A DNA stretch of 31,549 nt from a virus. Location: positions 1 to 31,549 of IMG/VR virus record IMGVR_UViG_3300010396_000082. One strand, 5' to 3'. Below the pieces are notes generated by a model that saw nothing but the letters and a program-made list of their open reading frames with translations, did not search any database and was not told the DNA's origin. Positions 1 through 7,782 of the stretch are shown here, one piece after another; the first letter of the stretch is position 1; each line of letters opens with the position of its first letter. A program made the position numbers and the translations under genes.

Positions 1-630
1 GGGCGTCGCGGCAGAACCGCCTAGGCCAGAGCTTGCGACGGTCACAGTTCCCGCCTGCCGGTTAACTGCGATCACATAGCCAAGGGCCGCGCGCGGGGAT
101 CCGCCGCCATCCGTAGCGTTTGCTTGCAAGGTCATATTGACTTCGAATTGCACGACGTCGTTCGCATTAGCGAGCGTGATGACGCCGGTCGAAATCGAGC
201 CAATGCTTGAAATCGAGCCCGTGCCGGAGCGAAATTCAGCGGCGCAAAGGCTGTTTGTGGCCGAGCGGATCGCGCCATCGATTAAGACCTTCGATCCATT
301 CAGGAAGGTCATTTTGTCGGTTTTCGATGCCAGCATCGTTTGATTGTCGATTTGCGCAATCGAGTAGTCAGAAACGCGGGTCAAGAAAAAGCTATCGATA
401 ACAGCGGCCGTTTGGTTAGCCTGAGCGGTCGCAAACACAGCGCTGCGCCCTTGGCTCACGCCGACTTGAATCGGAACCGGCTTATATTTTCCGCCGAAAT
501 CCGTGTTCTTTTTCAGCATCGCGTGAAATGGGTTATTGCGGTAAACGAGGTTTTCTACAGTTTGACCGTCATAGAGCTCTTTCAGAGCCGCGTTCATGGC
601 GGTTAAGTTTAAAGTCGTAGGAGTAGACAT
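1..630 (-). CDS. Major capsid protein, partial (C-terminus beyond left edge)
   Basis: The frame is open from an ATG at 630 to the left edge (210 codons), so only the N-terminal part is present. The start has a clear SD (GGAG) upstream. The N-terminus contains LNLTAMNAALKELYDG and then NPFHAMLKKNTDFGGKYKPV, followed by a region rich in Q, T, S and A; this opening pattern is common in tailed-phage coat proteins of the HK97 fold that lack a cleaved delta domain. The gene follows a coiled-coil scaffold gene and a portal gene on the same strand, which is the usual order portal, scaffold, coat. The assignment rests on position and N-terminal style; the missing C-terminus prevents a full check. Confidence 0.75.
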   Translation of the reverse strand, partial: MSTPTTLNLTAMNAALKELYDGQTVENLVYRNNPFHAMLKKNTDFGGKYKPVPIQVGVSQGRSAVFATAQANQTAAVIDSFFLTRVSDYSIAQIDNQTMLASKTDKMTFLNGSKVLIDGAIRSATNSLCAAEFRSGTGSISSIGSISTGVITLANANDVVQFEVNMTLQANATDGGGSPRAALGYVIAVNRQAGTVTVASSGLGGSAATP

Positions 631-755
631 TTTTTAGTCTCCAAAGAAAAAATTTGATGTTTTCCCCGTGAGACTGCTAAACGGGCTCGTTTGGCCTGCA
701 TGGATGAGCCAGCGTGCTCAAAAAAGACAGCTATATTGACTTGTAAAATGTCCCA

Positions 756-774
756 GGCCCTCTACTCGAGGGCC
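756..774 (-). terminator. Perfect 7-bp hairpin overlapping scaffold stop codon
   Basis: GGCCCTC and GAGGGCC form a 7-bp stem around a 5-nt loop that contains the scaffold stop codon. On the minus strand it is followed by a weak T-containing stretch (ACATTTTAC) rather than a proper T tract. It may be a leaky terminator, an RNA stability element that adjusts coat versus scaffold expression, or chance. Confidence 0.3.
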
Positions 775-1622
775 TTAAGTGCGCGCTGAATGCGGTCATA
801 CTCGCTTTGCGCCGGTAAACTTGAGGGCGCAAGGCCCTGGACCATTGAGTTTGTCAGCGTGACCGATTCTTTACCCTCTTTTGCGGGCTCGCCGGACTTC
901 GCGTCTTTTCCATCGCCAGATGTAACGCCTGCGATTTTCGCCCATTTCTTGGCTTTCTTGGCTTTTTCAACGAGCTCTTCCATGTATTTTTCGACCTGCT
1001 CGGCGGCCTCTTTAGCGGAAAGCACTTTGGGATTTTCTACGCCGTCCGCAACTTGTTTTTCCCAGTGCTTATTGATGGTGTCGAAAACTAGATCGTATTG
1101 CTCATAAAGATTGGTCAGCTCATATTCTTCAGGACGCTCAGACACAAACTCCTGCAGGTCTGATTTGAACTTCTGCACAGCCTCTGATTTTTGCGCCTCA
1201 AGCCTTTCCTGCTCTTCTTTTTTTCTTTGCTCTTCGCGCTCGGTTTGCGTCTTTTTATATTGCTCAAGCTCATCCCTGACGCGCTTGACTTCAATATCGG
1301 GAGTCGTCTGATTGCCGTTTAAAACGAAATTAGTCGCATCTTGATAGGAATAGCCAAAGCGTTGAAGAAGAGCGATTGGATCCGGCTTGTTCGTTTCGAG
1401 CTCGTCATATTTTTTATATTTCTCAAGCCTGCGGCTGAAATCCTCTTCTTGTCGCTTACGCTCATCGGCCCACTTCTGTTTTTCCCGAGTGAGCGCTGCC
1501 TCTTTTTTCGCAAGCATCTCTAGGCGCGGAGATATTGAATCGTCTGGCTTTGGCACCTCAGCCGCGGGGGGTGTAGCTGGCGGGGTTTGCGTGGGCGCTT
1601 GAGGCTGAACTGCTTCCGGCAT
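762..1622 (-). CDS. Capsid scaffolding protein
   Basis: The 286-residue product is highly charged and mostly helical. It has a Pro/Ala/Gln-rich N-terminus (about 1-30), long heptad-like Glu/Lys/Arg helices (about 35-70 and 110-160), another Lys/Glu/Ala helix (about 200-230), a linker rich in Gly, Lys and Glu, and a C-terminal helix ending in IQRALKALE. This build, with no Cys and no transmembrane segment, fits scaffolding proteins, which guide coat assembly and leave the prohead; the basic C-terminal helix is where known scaffolds bind coat. It lies directly upstream of the coat gene. The ATG has an excellent SD (AAGGAG). The function is inferred from composition and position. Confidence 0.75.
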   Translation of the reverse strand: MPEAVQPQAPTQTPPATPPAAEVPKPDDSISPRLEMLAKKEAALTREKQKWADERKRQEEDFSRRLEKYKKYDELETNKPDPIALLQRFGYSYQDATNFVLNGNQTTPDIEVKRVRDELEQYKKTQTEREEQRKKEEQERLEAQKSEAVQKFKSDLQEFVSERPEEYELTNLYEQYDLVFDTINKHWEKQVADGVENPKVLSAKEAAEQVEKYMEELVEKAKKAKKWAKIAGVTSGDGKDAKSGEPAKEGKESVTLTNSMVQGLAPSSLPAQSEYDRIQRALKALE

Positions 1623-1639
1623 TGATTACTCCTTAAGTT

Positions 1640-1713
1640 TGGCTGGGAAGGAAAGAATCGAACTTTCGCCTGACGGTTAACAGCCGCCTGCACGACCTTC
1701 GTGCTACTTCCCA
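1640..1713 (-). tRNA. tRNA-Asn (anticodon GTT), 3' CCA encoded
   Basis: On the minus strand the sequence folds as a cloverleaf: acceptor TGGGAAG/CTTCCCA (7 bp), D stem GCAC/GTGC with a GG-containing loop, anticodon stem GGCGG/CCGTC with loop CTGTTAA (anticodon GTT at 1679-1681), short 4-nt variable loop AGGC, T stem GAAAG/CTTTC with loop TTCGATT, discriminator G, then CCA at 1640-1642. Both the T loop and the T33 position are canonical. It sits between the scaffold gene and a small gene inside the head operon, so it would have to be released from a long late transcript. Confidence 0.85.
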
Positions 1714-1718
1714 ATTGG

Positions 1719-2012
1719 TCAACGTTTTGCTTTTCGCCACTTCTTCAGATATTCGCGGTTGGCCTTCGTGCACTCTTCACAACGACATCCGCTCGCATAC
1801 ATGCTGCGCGTTCCACATTGCTTGGTCTTCTGCTGTGAAAGCCAAAAATTTAGCGCATCACTATCGATAAAAACGCTTCGGCCTTCGCGCTTAACGACGG
1901 CGTTAAACGTGTCTTTTGGGTTTCTTTTTGCGCGAACGATCTTATCTCTTAGCGAGGCTTCGCTAAATCCGAAACAAATTGCCACTGTTTCCTTAACTGT
2001 TAAAAGACTCAT
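1719..2012 (-). CDS. Small protein: HTH-like N-terminus plus GCRCxxC cysteine motif
   Basis: The 97-residue protein has two parts. Residues 1-60 (LTVKETVAICFGFSEASLRDKI ... GRSVFIDSDALNFWL) resemble a short MerR/excisionase-type winged helix in which a start motif is followed by a wing and a final helix. Residues about 66-97 carry CGTRSMYASGCRCEECTKA followed by a basic helix (YLKKWRKAKR). The same GCRCExC plus basic-helix arrangement is seen in the gene at 12975-13157. Three or four Cys residues suggest metal binding. Start and upstream stop overlap as ATGA. A DNA-binding role is inferred; no named family is certain. Confidence 0.6.
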   Translation of the reverse strand: MSLLTVKETVAICFGFSEASLRDKIVRAKRNPKDTFNAVVKREGRSVFIDSDALNFWLSQQKTKQCGTRSMYASGCRCEECTKANREYLKKWRKAKR

Positions 2013-2338
2013 TTAACCCTAAAGACTTGCCCACGGCGCCTGCGCTCGCGGCGATTGATCGTTTTGGCTAGCCGAGTGCCCCACCTGCGCTCACGCTTAA
2101 CGCTCTCGATTTTCACGTGATGCTCAACCGAGTTGTTATCGGTCCACCAAGTCTCGCCTTTTGTGAGCAGGTCGTTTAGCTTTTTCACGTCGAGAGCGAA
2201 AACGCTCTGCTGAAGCTCAAATTCTAACTCATGCACAAAGGGCTCTTGATCGATCCATTCCTCGCCGTCCGGAAAGCGCAAGAAGTAAGTGAAATAGCGA
2301 ATTTCGCCTACGGTTTTACTCTTTGGCCTAAGCGCCAT
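2009..2338 (-). CDS. Hypothetical protein in head operon
   Basis: This 109-residue protein is not recognised. It begins with a Lys/Ser/Thr stretch, has mixed beta-like sequence (IRYFTYFLRFPDGEEW, then VHELEFELQQSVFALDVKKLN), a segment with WWTDNNSVEHHVKIESV, and a strongly basic tail (RRERRRRGQVFRVK) that could touch nucleic acid. There is no signal peptide or membrane segment. It overlaps its upstream neighbour by about 11 nt and its downstream neighbour by ATGA, so it is co-translated with portal-operon genes. Confidence 0.65.
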   Translation of the reverse strand: MALRPKSKTVGEIRYFTYFLRFPDGEEWIDQEPFVHELEFELQQSVFALDVKKLNDLLTKGETWWTDNNSVEHHVKIESVKRERRWGTRLAKTINRRERRRRGQVFRVK

Positions 2339-2543
2339 GCTGCTCTCCGTCCGCGATTTGCGCTTTCAGGCGCTTTGCAGCGTCGATCATAGTTAAGACT
2401 TCATGGTCACAGCTCATATGCGCTGGGTTTGCCGGATAAGAATGAATTATGCCAAGGCGGCAAAGAAACCTCTGAAACTTCCAAATCCAGAAATAGAAAA
2501 CTTCCGGCGGATTGAGCTGCATTCTAAAACCGCCGTAATACAC
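2328..2543 (-). CDS. Hypothetical small protein after portal
   Basis: The product is up to 71 residues. The longest frame starts with GTG overlapping the portal stop codon (TAGTG), which suggests coupling; an ATG seven codons later (2522) is an alternative and would give 64 residues starting MQLNPPEVF. The first half is aromatic-rich (FYFWIWKFQRFL), perhaps amphipathic; the second half is a soluble helix with CDHEVLTMIDAAKRL. No family is recognised. The tight packing between portal and the next gene supports that it is real. Confidence 0.6.
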   Translation of the reverse strand: MYYGGFRMQLNPPEVFYFWIWKFQRFLCRLGIIHSYPANPAHMSCDHEVLTMIDAAKRLKAQIADGEQHGA

Positions 2544-4420
2544 TATGCCGCCCCCTGTCCTGCGCCATTCGGGATCAAATCACTCTGTGGCGTGGGCATC
2601 GGCTGTGCGGTCGGCTGAGCGGCCATCGGCGGGAGTGGCGGCATCGCTTTTTGTGTTAGCACGTCGAGCTGGGTGTTAAACTGCCTGAGCATGTCGAGCT
2701 TCTTTGGCTCCAACCCTTGCGTTTGCCCTTGCGCATAGTACTGAAGCACTAACTCTTTTGCGAGCTGAATATCCATGCCCGGATCAGGAGCGGTGTAAAC
2801 GCCGTCGTCGACTATCTTTTCTAGCGTTTCGTGGAGCCAGTCTTCTTGCGCGTCGCCTAGAGAGTCGATTTGCTCTAAGTCTGGAAAATCCATTAAGCGC
2901 TTAGCCTGCCGCTGGTTATACCAGCCGGCTTGCGTAAACTCGGTGACGGTCTGAAGTCTTGCGGCTGGCTCTTTCGGCAAAGAAGAGACTGGAAACATCT
3001 TCATGATGTATTCATCGTTTTCTAAATCGATATCTTTCCAATCGATTGTTTCAATGAATTTTTTGCCGGGCGTTTTGACTTCAAAACTGCCCTCTTCTTC
3101 GGCGATTTCTTTTGCCTCGTCGATCGAAAGTCTTGTTAGCTGAAGCGCTAAGTCCTCGTATGCTTGTCCGATCGATTGAAAGCGGTCACTTTCTATGTCG
3201 TTAAATTCGCGAAGTGCTTTTCCGCTATTGAGGCCGGCAGGCTTTTCCGACGCCGCAGAAAGCTGACTTACGCCAATTTGCTCAAGCGCTTCGCCCTTAA
3301 GTTCCTTAAGCCGCTCGTAAAGCTCCGGCTGAACGACTGGCGGTAAAAGATACCGAGGCATCTCGTCTGAATTAATGATCGTGCCGAGATTGTTATTAAT
3401 ATGCTCTTTAATGATCTTAGAGCCGTTTTTAACCCATACCTTGAATGTGCCACCCAAGTGGAGCGAGCGCTGAATAACCCAGCAAATTTTGTTGATTTCA
3501 AGCTGTGTCGCCTGAATTTGCTCAGGTATGCCTTGCCCCCAATATCCGTAAAGCCTTGGCGTCCAGGTAAGTTTTGCGAACGGAAAATAGGGCCGCTTCC
3601 ATTCCTCTTCGAACAAAGTATCAGAGCCAATCGTGATCACGTGCGCGCCGTCTTTGGCGTCCGGCCCGCTTGGCAAATGCCAACTCTCAGATACCGTCAC
3701 TTGGTCAGAGACGTTTTGATATTGGCCTGTGATATCGATTTTTGCGCCCTCAACGTTTGTGATGGCGTCCTTCTTTTTCGGGAAAAGATCGAGTAAGACT
3801 TCGCGGTCGATGTTTTTAACCCGGTGGAGCTGGCGGGGTTTACCGTAAAACGCTTCAACGGGATCGACAAACATTTCAGAGGCAAGGGCTGGCTCCCACT
3901 TAATGCGCCCATGCTCCCTAAAGACGTGGATGAGCCCATCACCCAAGACTTCGGCGTGCATCAAACAAAGCGGCATGAGCTTATGCGCTTCTTGCTCGTA
4001 AAAGATGCCGTCGGCGAATTTGTCTAATTTCTTCGCCTTTCGCTGAAGTTTATAGTCACCGCCAGAAGTGAGAAACGTCGGACGCGGCTTATTTTTGATC
4101 ATTTTCGCCTGCACAGTGTCGCAAGCCATTTGCACAACGTTATATGTGACGCGATCTTTGACGCTCGATTGCGTCGAGTTTATTTTCGCAAAACTCAAGC
4201 CATTTACGCCCATCATTGTGATGTTGCCGTAAAGACGCGCGGACATTTGATACTGCGTCTGGCGCTTAGAATCATTTTCGCTTAAGAAGTTTACGATGCG
4301 CGTGATATTTTGCGCTTTTTCAACGGGGTCGCTGATCGTCCACCATTTTCTGGTGATTGGACCATCTGACTCTTTCTTGGCTTCGCCTGGTTTTCTAAAT
4401 TTCGTATGATCGACGGCCAT
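2543..4420 (-). CDS. Portal protein
   Basis: This 625-residue protein forms the dodecameric vertex ring through which DNA enters and leaves the head. It has the composition and layout of podovirus portals: an N-terminal helical region (ITRIVNFLSENDSKRQTQY), a central alpha/beta core with SEMFVDPVEAFYGKPRQLHRVK, a wing and clip segment (about 250-330), a long C-terminal helical stem and crown, and a Gln/Pro/Ala-rich tail. The ATG overlaps the stop of the upstream gene by one base (TAATG). Terminase lies upstream and scaffold/coat downstream, the standard packaging order. P22-like portals are about 100 residues longer, mostly at the C-terminus. Confidence 0.88.
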   Translation of the reverse strand: MAVDHTKFRKPGEAKKESDGPITRKWWTISDPVEKAQNITRIVNFLSENDSKRQTQYQMSARLYGNITMMGVNGLSFAKINSTQSSVKDRVTYNVVQMACDTVQAKMIKNKPRPTFLTSGGDYKLQRKAKKLDKFADGIFYEQEAHKLMPLCLMHAEVLGDGLIHVFREHGRIKWEPALASEMFVDPVEAFYGKPRQLHRVKNIDREVLLDLFPKKKDAITNVEGAKIDITGQYQNVSDQVTVSESWHLPSGPDAKDGAHVITIGSDTLFEEEWKRPYFPFAKLTWTPRLYGYWGQGIPEQIQATQLEINKICWVIQRSLHLGGTFKVWVKNGSKIIKEHINNNLGTIINSDEMPRYLLPPVVQPELYERLKELKGEALEQIGVSQLSAASEKPAGLNSGKALREFNDIESDRFQSIGQAYEDLALQLTRLSIDEAKEIAEEEGSFEVKTPGKKFIETIDWKDIDLENDEYIMKMFPVSSLPKEPAARLQTVTEFTQAGWYNQRQAKRLMDFPDLEQIDSLGDAQEDWLHETLEKIVDDGVYTAPDPGMDIQLAKELVLQYYAQGQTQGLEPKKLDMLRQFNTQLDVLTQKAMPPLPPMAAQPTAQPMPTPQSDLIPNGAGQGAA

Positions 4421-4695
4421 TAGTTATGCTCCGTTTCGCTGGCCGAACGCTCGGCTCTCATTTCGTCAAAGGAATCAGTTGCCCACATAAGCATTTCGTC
4501 CTCAGACGGCATGACCGCGCTCGGATCGATCGTCGAATCTGTTTTGATAACGACTCGGGGCGGTTTTTCTTTGGTTTTTCTCTCAGCTTGCTCGTAAGGG
4601 AAAAACTGAAGCTCAAATTCAGGGGTTTTTAGTGAAGAAAGGCCATTTTTCTTGGCCAAACGAATTAGTTTTTGTAAGTTTTTAGTATTTACCAC
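4420..4695 (-). CDS. Hypothetical protein between terminase and portal
   Basis: This 91-residue protein is not recognised. It has a basic N-terminal helix (KNLQKLIRLAKKNGLSSL), a short beta-like part (EFELQFFPYEQ), a Lys/Pro linker and an acidic C-terminal half (SEDEMLMWATDSFDEM). Small genes in this place between large terminase and portal are frequent in podovirus-like phages and their products are usually of unknown role. The stop overlaps the portal ATG by one base, so translation is coupled to portal. It has no Cys and no membrane segment. Confidence 0.65.
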   Translation of the reverse strand: MVNTKNLQKLIRLAKKNGLSSLKTPEFELQFFPYEQAERKTKEKPPRVVIKTDSTIDPSAVMPSEDEMLMWATDSFDEMRAERSASETEHN

Positions 4696-4719
4696 TCAGA
4701 AACTAGGGAAAATGTCCCG

Positions 4720-6150
4720 CTAGAGCTCATCCCACTCAAATGGATCCGCGATTTGTCGCTCTAAGCGCTCTTCTTCGAGTTCCTCTTCCAAGCGCTCAAT
4801 GATTTCATCTTCTTGTGCTTTATAGTGCTCAGGGGTTCCGACCTTTGGCGCTTTCGCCTCTGGCTCAAATGTCCAGTGAAGAGAGTCGCGAAACGCGTAA
4901 AGGACCGCGTCGCATATGTCTGAGTGAAAAACGTCGGAGATCGCAAGCTTATCGGGCGTTGATTTCTCGTAATCCCACTTCACTCTTGCTGCGTCCGAGG
5001 CGAAGAGCGAATTCTTTTTAGCGAAGAACTTTCCCGTCCTCATCGCGTCATTTAAAAGCTCAATGTATTCTAATTTTCTTGATTTCTCAGCGGCTAAGAT
5101 GGGAAGCTGATAGCGCCTTCTGATTTCTTCTGCGATCTTCTTCCCAAGCCCGCCGTAATCCATAACGATCCGCTCAGGGTTATACTTCTTAATCAGCCGC
5201 TCAATGCTTAAGGCAAGCTCCGTTATTCCCTGCTCTCTCTCAAGCACCTCTTCGACAAGATAGGCCGCTTGAAGTTTATCTGACCATGCGATGACGGCTA
5301 TCGCGTCAGCGTCGTTAAAGCCTAAATCAACGCCGATCACATAGCGCCACTCGCCTCTCACCTCAGGTAAAGCGTCAAAATGATTGCGCTCAGCTTGATA
5401 TTTGAAAACGAGCGCGTCTAGATCGAAAACCCATTCGTTGAAATACTCGCGCCTTAGTGTGGCGTTATTATCGTCCCAACCCTTTTTCTTCTTTAAATCT
5501 AAAACGAAGGCCTTCGGGTTTGGCAGATAGGGATTTTGAAATAAGCTCCACTGATGAATCGAAAAGCCGTACTTTTTAAGCTCCGAGGCCTCGTAAAAAA
5601 AGCCGTGCGGCACGGGCCCAGGAGTTCCAGCCAAGCCCAGCCAGCCATCCTCGTAGTCTAAGATCGCAGGCCCAAACACATCGTTAACGAGGCTCTCTAA
5701 GTGTGGGCCGAAATCTTGCGCCTCGTCGATCCCGGCGCCAGGCGTTTTGATTCCCTTAAGCCTGCGAATGAAGTTTTTCATGTCAGCGCCAAAGAGCTGA
5801 AGCCTAGAGCCGTTTGGTAGCTCCATCGTGAGGTTTGAGACTTGAAACTTAGCACCTATCTTGAACTTCTCGTCTTGCTCTTGCAAAACACCCCACATGA
5901 TATTCTTGGCCGATTCGCGCGTTAGCGCCGTGTAAGGGCAAAAGCAGCCCGGATGCTTCAGCATCGTTCTAAAAAAACGCATCCCAAATCCGTTTGATTT
6001 GCCAGCACGTCTAGTGCAGCGAGCTAGAGGATAGCGGGAGCTATCCAGCACGAAAGCGTTTTGCTCAGGGAACTTTAGGTCCTGAATGTCCGAAAACTTA
6101 AGTTCATTTTTTCGGACCGATTGTAAGTATTGCTCCAGAACTTTGGACAA
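4720..6150 (-). CDS. terL: Terminase large subunit (ATPase and nuclease)
   Basis: The 476-residue motor pumps DNA into the prohead and cuts concatemers. Visible motifs in order are a Walker A variant CTRRAGKS (45-52), a Walker B with catalytic Glu, IDEAQ (141-145), a coupling-type segment GLAGTPGP (172-179), and an RNase H-like nuclease with acidic residues in VIGVDLG (D275), IVMDYGG (D331) and HSDICDA (D411, D414). Length and order are normal. The C-terminus is acidic (EEELEEERLERQ). The start overlaps the upstream terS-like gene by 47 nt. The next downstream ATG lies well inside the protein, so the start is taken at 6150. Confidence 0.95.
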   Translation of the reverse strand: MSKVLEQYLQSVRKNELKFSDIQDLKFPEQNAFVLDSSRYPLARCTRRAGKSNGFGMRFFRTMLKHPGCFCPYTALTRESAKNIMWGVLQEQDEKFKIGAKFQVSNLTMELPNGSRLQLFGADMKNFIRRLKGIKTPGAGIDEAQDFGPHLESLVNDVFGPAILDYEDGWLGLAGTPGPVPHGFFYEASELKKYGFSIHQWSLFQNPYLPNPKAFVLDLKKKKGWDDNNATLRREYFNEWVFDLDALVFKYQAERNHFDALPEVRGEWRYVIGVDLGFNDADAIAVIAWSDKLQAAYLVEEVLEREQGITELALSIERLIKKYNPERIVMDYGGLGKKIAEEIRRRYQLPILAAEKSRKLEYIELLNDAMRTGKFFAKKNSLFASDAARVKWDYEKSTPDKLAISDVFHSDICDAVLYAFRDSLHWTFEPEAKAPKVGTPEHYKAQEDEIIERLEEELEEERLERQIADPFEWDEL

Positions 6151-6427
6151 GCTTTAACCGCCTCTCGGCCTCTTTCTCAAAAACCTCATCCGGAATATCC
6201 TCGATTGTGATTTCGACCGCTTTGCGCTTCGGATAAATGAACTCTAAGAGCTTCAAATAAACGTCGGCCTGCTTTTCGGGCTCCAAGGTCGGAAGAAGTC
6301 GTTTTAGGTTTTCAACCGGCTCAAGCCCGCTCGCGAGCAAAAGCTCGTGAAGAGCTTCTGTCTTTTTGTTCGGTTTTCCTTTTTTGCGGCCAGAGTTGGG
6401 GGGCCTTGGATCGCCTGGCTTGAACAT
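6104..6427 (-). CDS. terS: Putative terminase small subunit
   Basis: The 107-residue protein opens with a basic Gly/Pro-rich arm (FKPGDPRPPNSGRKKGKPNKKT) often seen at the start of phage small terminases and related DNA-binding proteins. A helical part follows (ALHELLLASGLEPVENLKRLL, then YLKLLEFIYPKRKAVEI). It lies directly upstream of and overlaps terL, the normal place for the DNA-recognition subunit. No classical helix-turn-helix is obvious by eye, so the assignment rests on the N-terminal arm, size and gene order. Confidence 0.7.
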   Translation of the reverse strand: MFKPGDPRPPNSGRKKGKPNKKTEALHELLLASGLEPVENLKRLLPTLEPEKQADVYLKLLEFIYPKRKAVEITIEDIPDEVFEKEAERRLKLVQSSGAILTIGPKK

Positions 6428-6430
6428 GTT

Positions 6431-6655
6431 TTATGCTTGCTCCGGCACCATTTCCAAATAGTGGATATTGGAATAGGGCACGATCAGCTCTTTGACCTGC
6501 TTCGTCCCTTGCGCTTCGATCAGCACGTGAACGCCCATTGGCATAAGCTCCATTTCGGCTTTGTGTTTCTCGCGGTCCATTGACGTCATGACGTTTCCGC
6601 CGACCTGGACGCCCACGTGAAAGCGCATGTGCGAGACGTCGATATTCTTTTTCAT
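6431..6655 (-). CDS. Hypothetical protein, beta-rich, upstream of terS
   Basis: This 74-residue protein starts at the ATG at 6655, which has a strong SD (AAGGAG, 6 nt away); a GTG two codons upstream lies too close to that SD. The sequence alternates short strands (MRFHVGVQVGG, MPMGVHVLIEA, ELIVPYSNIHYLEMV) and may form a small beta barrel. It has many Met residues and no Cys. No family is recognised. It is in the same operon as GNAT and terminase. Confidence 0.65.
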   Translation of the reverse strand: MKKNIDVSHMRFHVGVQVGGNVMTSMDREKHKAEMELMPMGVHVLIEAQGTKQVKELIVPYSNIHYLEMVPEQA

Positions 6656-6664
6656 GCCCACTCC

Positions 6665-7078
6665 TTAAAGTGCATAGGGGTTATAAACGAGTTTCACTTG
6701 ATCAATTTCAAAGGTCTCATCAAAGGGCTTTGTCCAATGAGTGAACTGAAAGCCTTGCGATTTGTTAAAGCCCATGTCCTCAAGCAAGCGCTTTGCGATG
6801 TGCATATTGCGCCAGGGATCTTTGACGAAAATGTAGTGCACGGTTTTGGGCGGTTCCGCGCAGATATAGCCTAAGATCACGTCCTCTTCGTCAGGCAGGT
6901 GCGCCACGCGAGTTATGCATTTAGCGAGCAAGTGTTCGGCTATTTTTCGATGGTGCGGGAAAAAGACTGAGTTCTTAATTCGGTGCGCGAATGGCGATTT
7001 GCGGTAACTTTCAAGCCATGTGGAAAGAATGAAAGCCAAATCTAGATTTTTTAGGCCCCTAATGCCGATTTCGTTCAA
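6665..7078 (-). CDS. GNAT-like acetyltransferase family protein
   Basis: The 137-residue protein has the layout of small phage GNAT proteins: an N-terminal segment with LAFILSTWLESYRKSPFA, a central strand pair (VILGYICAEPPKTVHYIFVKDPWRNMHIA) that matches the motif A region where acetyl-CoA binds (R/Q-x-x-G/A is replaced by WRNMHIA), and a C-terminal beta/alpha part (GFQFTHWTKPF). Substrate is unknown; such genes often sit next to phage terminase genes. The start is TTG, overlapping the upstream stop as TTGA with SD AAGGGG. The poor pyrophosphate loop leaves open that it is a structural relative without activity. Confidence 0.65.
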   Translation of the reverse strand: MNEIGIRGLKNLDLAFILSTWLESYRKSPFAHRIKNSVFFPHHRKIAEHLLAKCITRVAHLPDEEDVILGYICAEPPKTVHYIFVKDPWRNMHIAKRLLEDMGFNKSQGFQFTHWTKPFDETFEIDQVKLVYNPYAL

Positions 7079-7431
7079 GCTTTCCCCTTGAGATAGGCCG
7101 CTTTTCTTAAAAACGTGATCGTTCGTTGCACGCTGCTCTTTGAGCGATCAATTTCGATCGCGATTTCCCTGACCGAAACACCGTCGACGTGAAGCTCCCA
7201 GATCGTTTGCTCGGTCTCTGATTGAAAGTTAAATGTGTGCAAAAAATCAGACGCCCTGTTCCTGTATTCTTCGCGCTGCTTTTGGTCGGCGAGCGCTCTT
7301 GCTACGGTCCTATGATCGGTTTCGCGTAAAGCCCCGCTTGGAAGCTCGATATCTTGAAAACCCGACGCCTCGAGCACTTGGTACCAATAGGTTTGAAGCG
7401 CTTTAAAGTCGGACGCCAACCATAGCTCCAC
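7075..7431 (-). CDS. HTH protein with sigma region-4-like C-terminus
   Basis: The 118-residue product has an N-terminal part with WYQVLEASGFQDIE, a Tyr/Arg segment (REEYRNRASDFLHTFNF) and then a clear helix-turn-helix, SETEQTIWELHVDGVSVREIA followed by IDRSKSSVQRTITFLRK, which reads like a sigma-70 region 4 or LuxR-type recognition unit. It lacks sigma region 2. Similar short proteins occur just before terminase genes in many phages and may regulate late or packaging genes. The start is taken as GTG at 7431; the divergent promoter region lies immediately upstream. Confidence 0.65.
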   Translation of the reverse strand: MELWLASDFKALQTYWYQVLEASGFQDIELPSGALRETDHRTVARALADQKQREEYRNRASDFLHTFNFQSETEQTIWELHVDGVSVREIAIEIDRSKSSVQRTITFLRKAAYLKGKA

Positions 7432-7456
7432 AAACCAAGGCTAGAGCCCATCTCAG

Positions 7457-7484
7457 AATATTTCAGAAGTATGTTGGAAATATT
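7457..7484. promoter_or_regulatory. Inverted repeat, likely operator of the ribbon-helix-helix gene
   Basis: AATATTTC (7457-7464) and GAAATATT (7477-7484) are perfect 8-bp inverted arms 12 nt apart. The site lies between divergent genes and covers the putative -35 box of the plus-strand gene. Spaced arms of this kind suit a regulator that binds as two dimers, so the small protein encoded immediately downstream may control itself here. Confidence 0.45.
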
Positions 7485-7503
7485 AAAATGCTCTGGATAT
7501 TAT
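7474..7503 (+). promoter_or_regulatory. Candidate sigma-70-type promoter
   Basis: TTGGAA at 7474-7479 and TATTAT at 7498-7503 are separated by 18 nt. The expected transcript start falls at or next to the ATG at 7510, so the mRNA could be leaderless unless the later ATG at 7525 is used. Confidence 0.4.
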
Positions 7504-7509
7504 TTATGC

Positions 7510-7692
7510 ATGTCGAACGTCCCAATGAAGCGCACAAAGAAATATCCTGCCCAATCGATTGTAAATCTCGCGACGGAAACTGATAAAAAGATGCGCGAAC
7601 TAAAGGGACTTGGAGTTGACACCGGCGAACTTCGAAGGCTTGCCGTCACGGAAGCCATAGAAAGGGCCTACAGCAAGATGGTCGCATCCTAA
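7510..7692 (+). CDS. Small ribbon-helix-helix-like regulator
   Basis: The 60-residue protein (from the ATG at 7510; an ATG at 7525 is also possible) has a basic N-terminus, a strand-like segment KYPAQSIVNL, helix A (TETDKKMRELKGLG) and helix B (DTGELRRLAVTEAIERAYSKM). This strand-helix-helix order and size fit Arc/CopG-type DNA-binding dimers, though the match is by eye only. It reads on the plus strand, opposite to the packaging operon, with a promoter and an inverted repeat directly upstream. The in-frame extension to 7471 would run through the promoter and is unlikely. Probable role: repressor of one or both divergent transcripts. Confidence 0.6.
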   Translation: MSNVPMKRTKKYPAQSIVNLATETDKKMRELKGLGVDTGELRRLAVTEAIERAYSKMVAS

Positions 7693-7782
7693 AATATTTA
7701 GTCCAGCCTAGCCGCAGATTAGAGCCAAATAGTTTAGCCTTTAGGCATCGGACAGAATGCCAGGATACTTCTCATACCTGAC

